DNA of 12,522 bases from Miltoncostaeales bacterium (lineage in GTDB: Bacteria; Actinomycetota; Thermoleophilia; Miltoncostaeales; Miltoncostaeaceae), in the NCBI GenBank assembly GCA_030829765.1, contig JAUROO010000038.1, positions 1 through 12,522 on the forward strand, given 5' to 3'. The notes below the pieces were generated by a model, which ran no database searches, was not told the DNA's origin, and was given only the letters and a program-made list of their open reading frames with translations. A program made the position numbers and the translations under genes. Shown here one piece after another: positions 12,515 to 12,522 of this stretch. Within the stretch, counting starts at the first letter, position 1. The number at the start of each line of letters is the position of its first letter.

Positions 12515-12522
12515 ATGGCCCC
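12515..12522 (+). CDS. Start of next gene (truncated by the window)
   Basis: ATGGCCCC begins 6 nt after the TAGGAT hexamer. Only Met-Ala and part of a Pro codon are visible, so nothing can be said of the product. The operator suggests a gene for metal uptake, metal storage or a metal-linked stress response. Confidence 0.45.

Noticed and set aside
1..12522. Mobile element, CRISPR, phage, tRNA or rRNA content
   Set aside because: No transposase, integrase, regularly spaced repeats, cloverleaf or ribosomal RNA sequence was seen on either strand; gene content is chromosomal throughout.

Overview
The window is high-GC, tightly packed bacterial chromosome. The genes are mostly housekeeping (uvrB, recO, mutM, a TPP-riboswitch thiamine-precursor transporter) and show no mobile-element, phage, CRISPR, tRNA or rRNA signal. 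Composition, gene content, frequent leaderless starts and a secreted Thr/Pro-rich protein suggest a deep-branching Actinomycetota lineage, perhaps Thermoleophilia-like. This placement is inference; no marker here proves it.

Layout: at the left edge a secreted protein (minus strand, runs off the window) diverges from a three-gene plus-strand operon. That operon holds a divergent thymidine-phosphorylase-family protein, mutM, and a P1/S58 autoprocessing peptidase, each overlapping the next. A convergent glutaredoxin gene shares its stop-codon bases with the peptidase gene. The glutaredoxin gene diverges from recO, which runs convergently into a minus-strand thiamine-related operon with a 1-nt gap. 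Read 5' to 3' on the minus strand, the operon is TPP riboswitch, thiZ (ATPase), thiX (permease), thiY (lipoprotein with THI5/NMT1 motif), and a Lin0512-family protein of unknown function. Upstream on the same strand is gloA (glyoxalase I), which diverges from a 699-aa PAS-GGDEF-EAL protein with a ruined GGDEF domain and an apparently intact EAL domain. A 253-bp non-coding interval packed with perfect inverted repeats precedes uvrB. uvrB overlaps a small acidic unknown gene. The window ends in a Fur-type operator lying on a promoter whose predicted start point is the first base of the next gene.

Pattern across the window: nearly every gene that begins a transcription unit has a TANNNT -10-like hexamer 6-8 nt upstream of its start codon and no Shine-Dalgarno, implying leaderless mRNAs. 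Internal genes use ATGA-type overlaps or a GGAGG/GGAGGGG Shine-Dalgarno. This pattern was used to set several starts (259, 3567, 7858, 10211, 12515, and 221 on the minus strand).

No wholly new multi-gene system is evident. The best leads are the Lin0512 gene under TPP-riboswitch control, the phosphorylase homologue with replaced active-site residues, the hairpin-dense interval before uvrB, and the small acidic gene coupled to uvrB.
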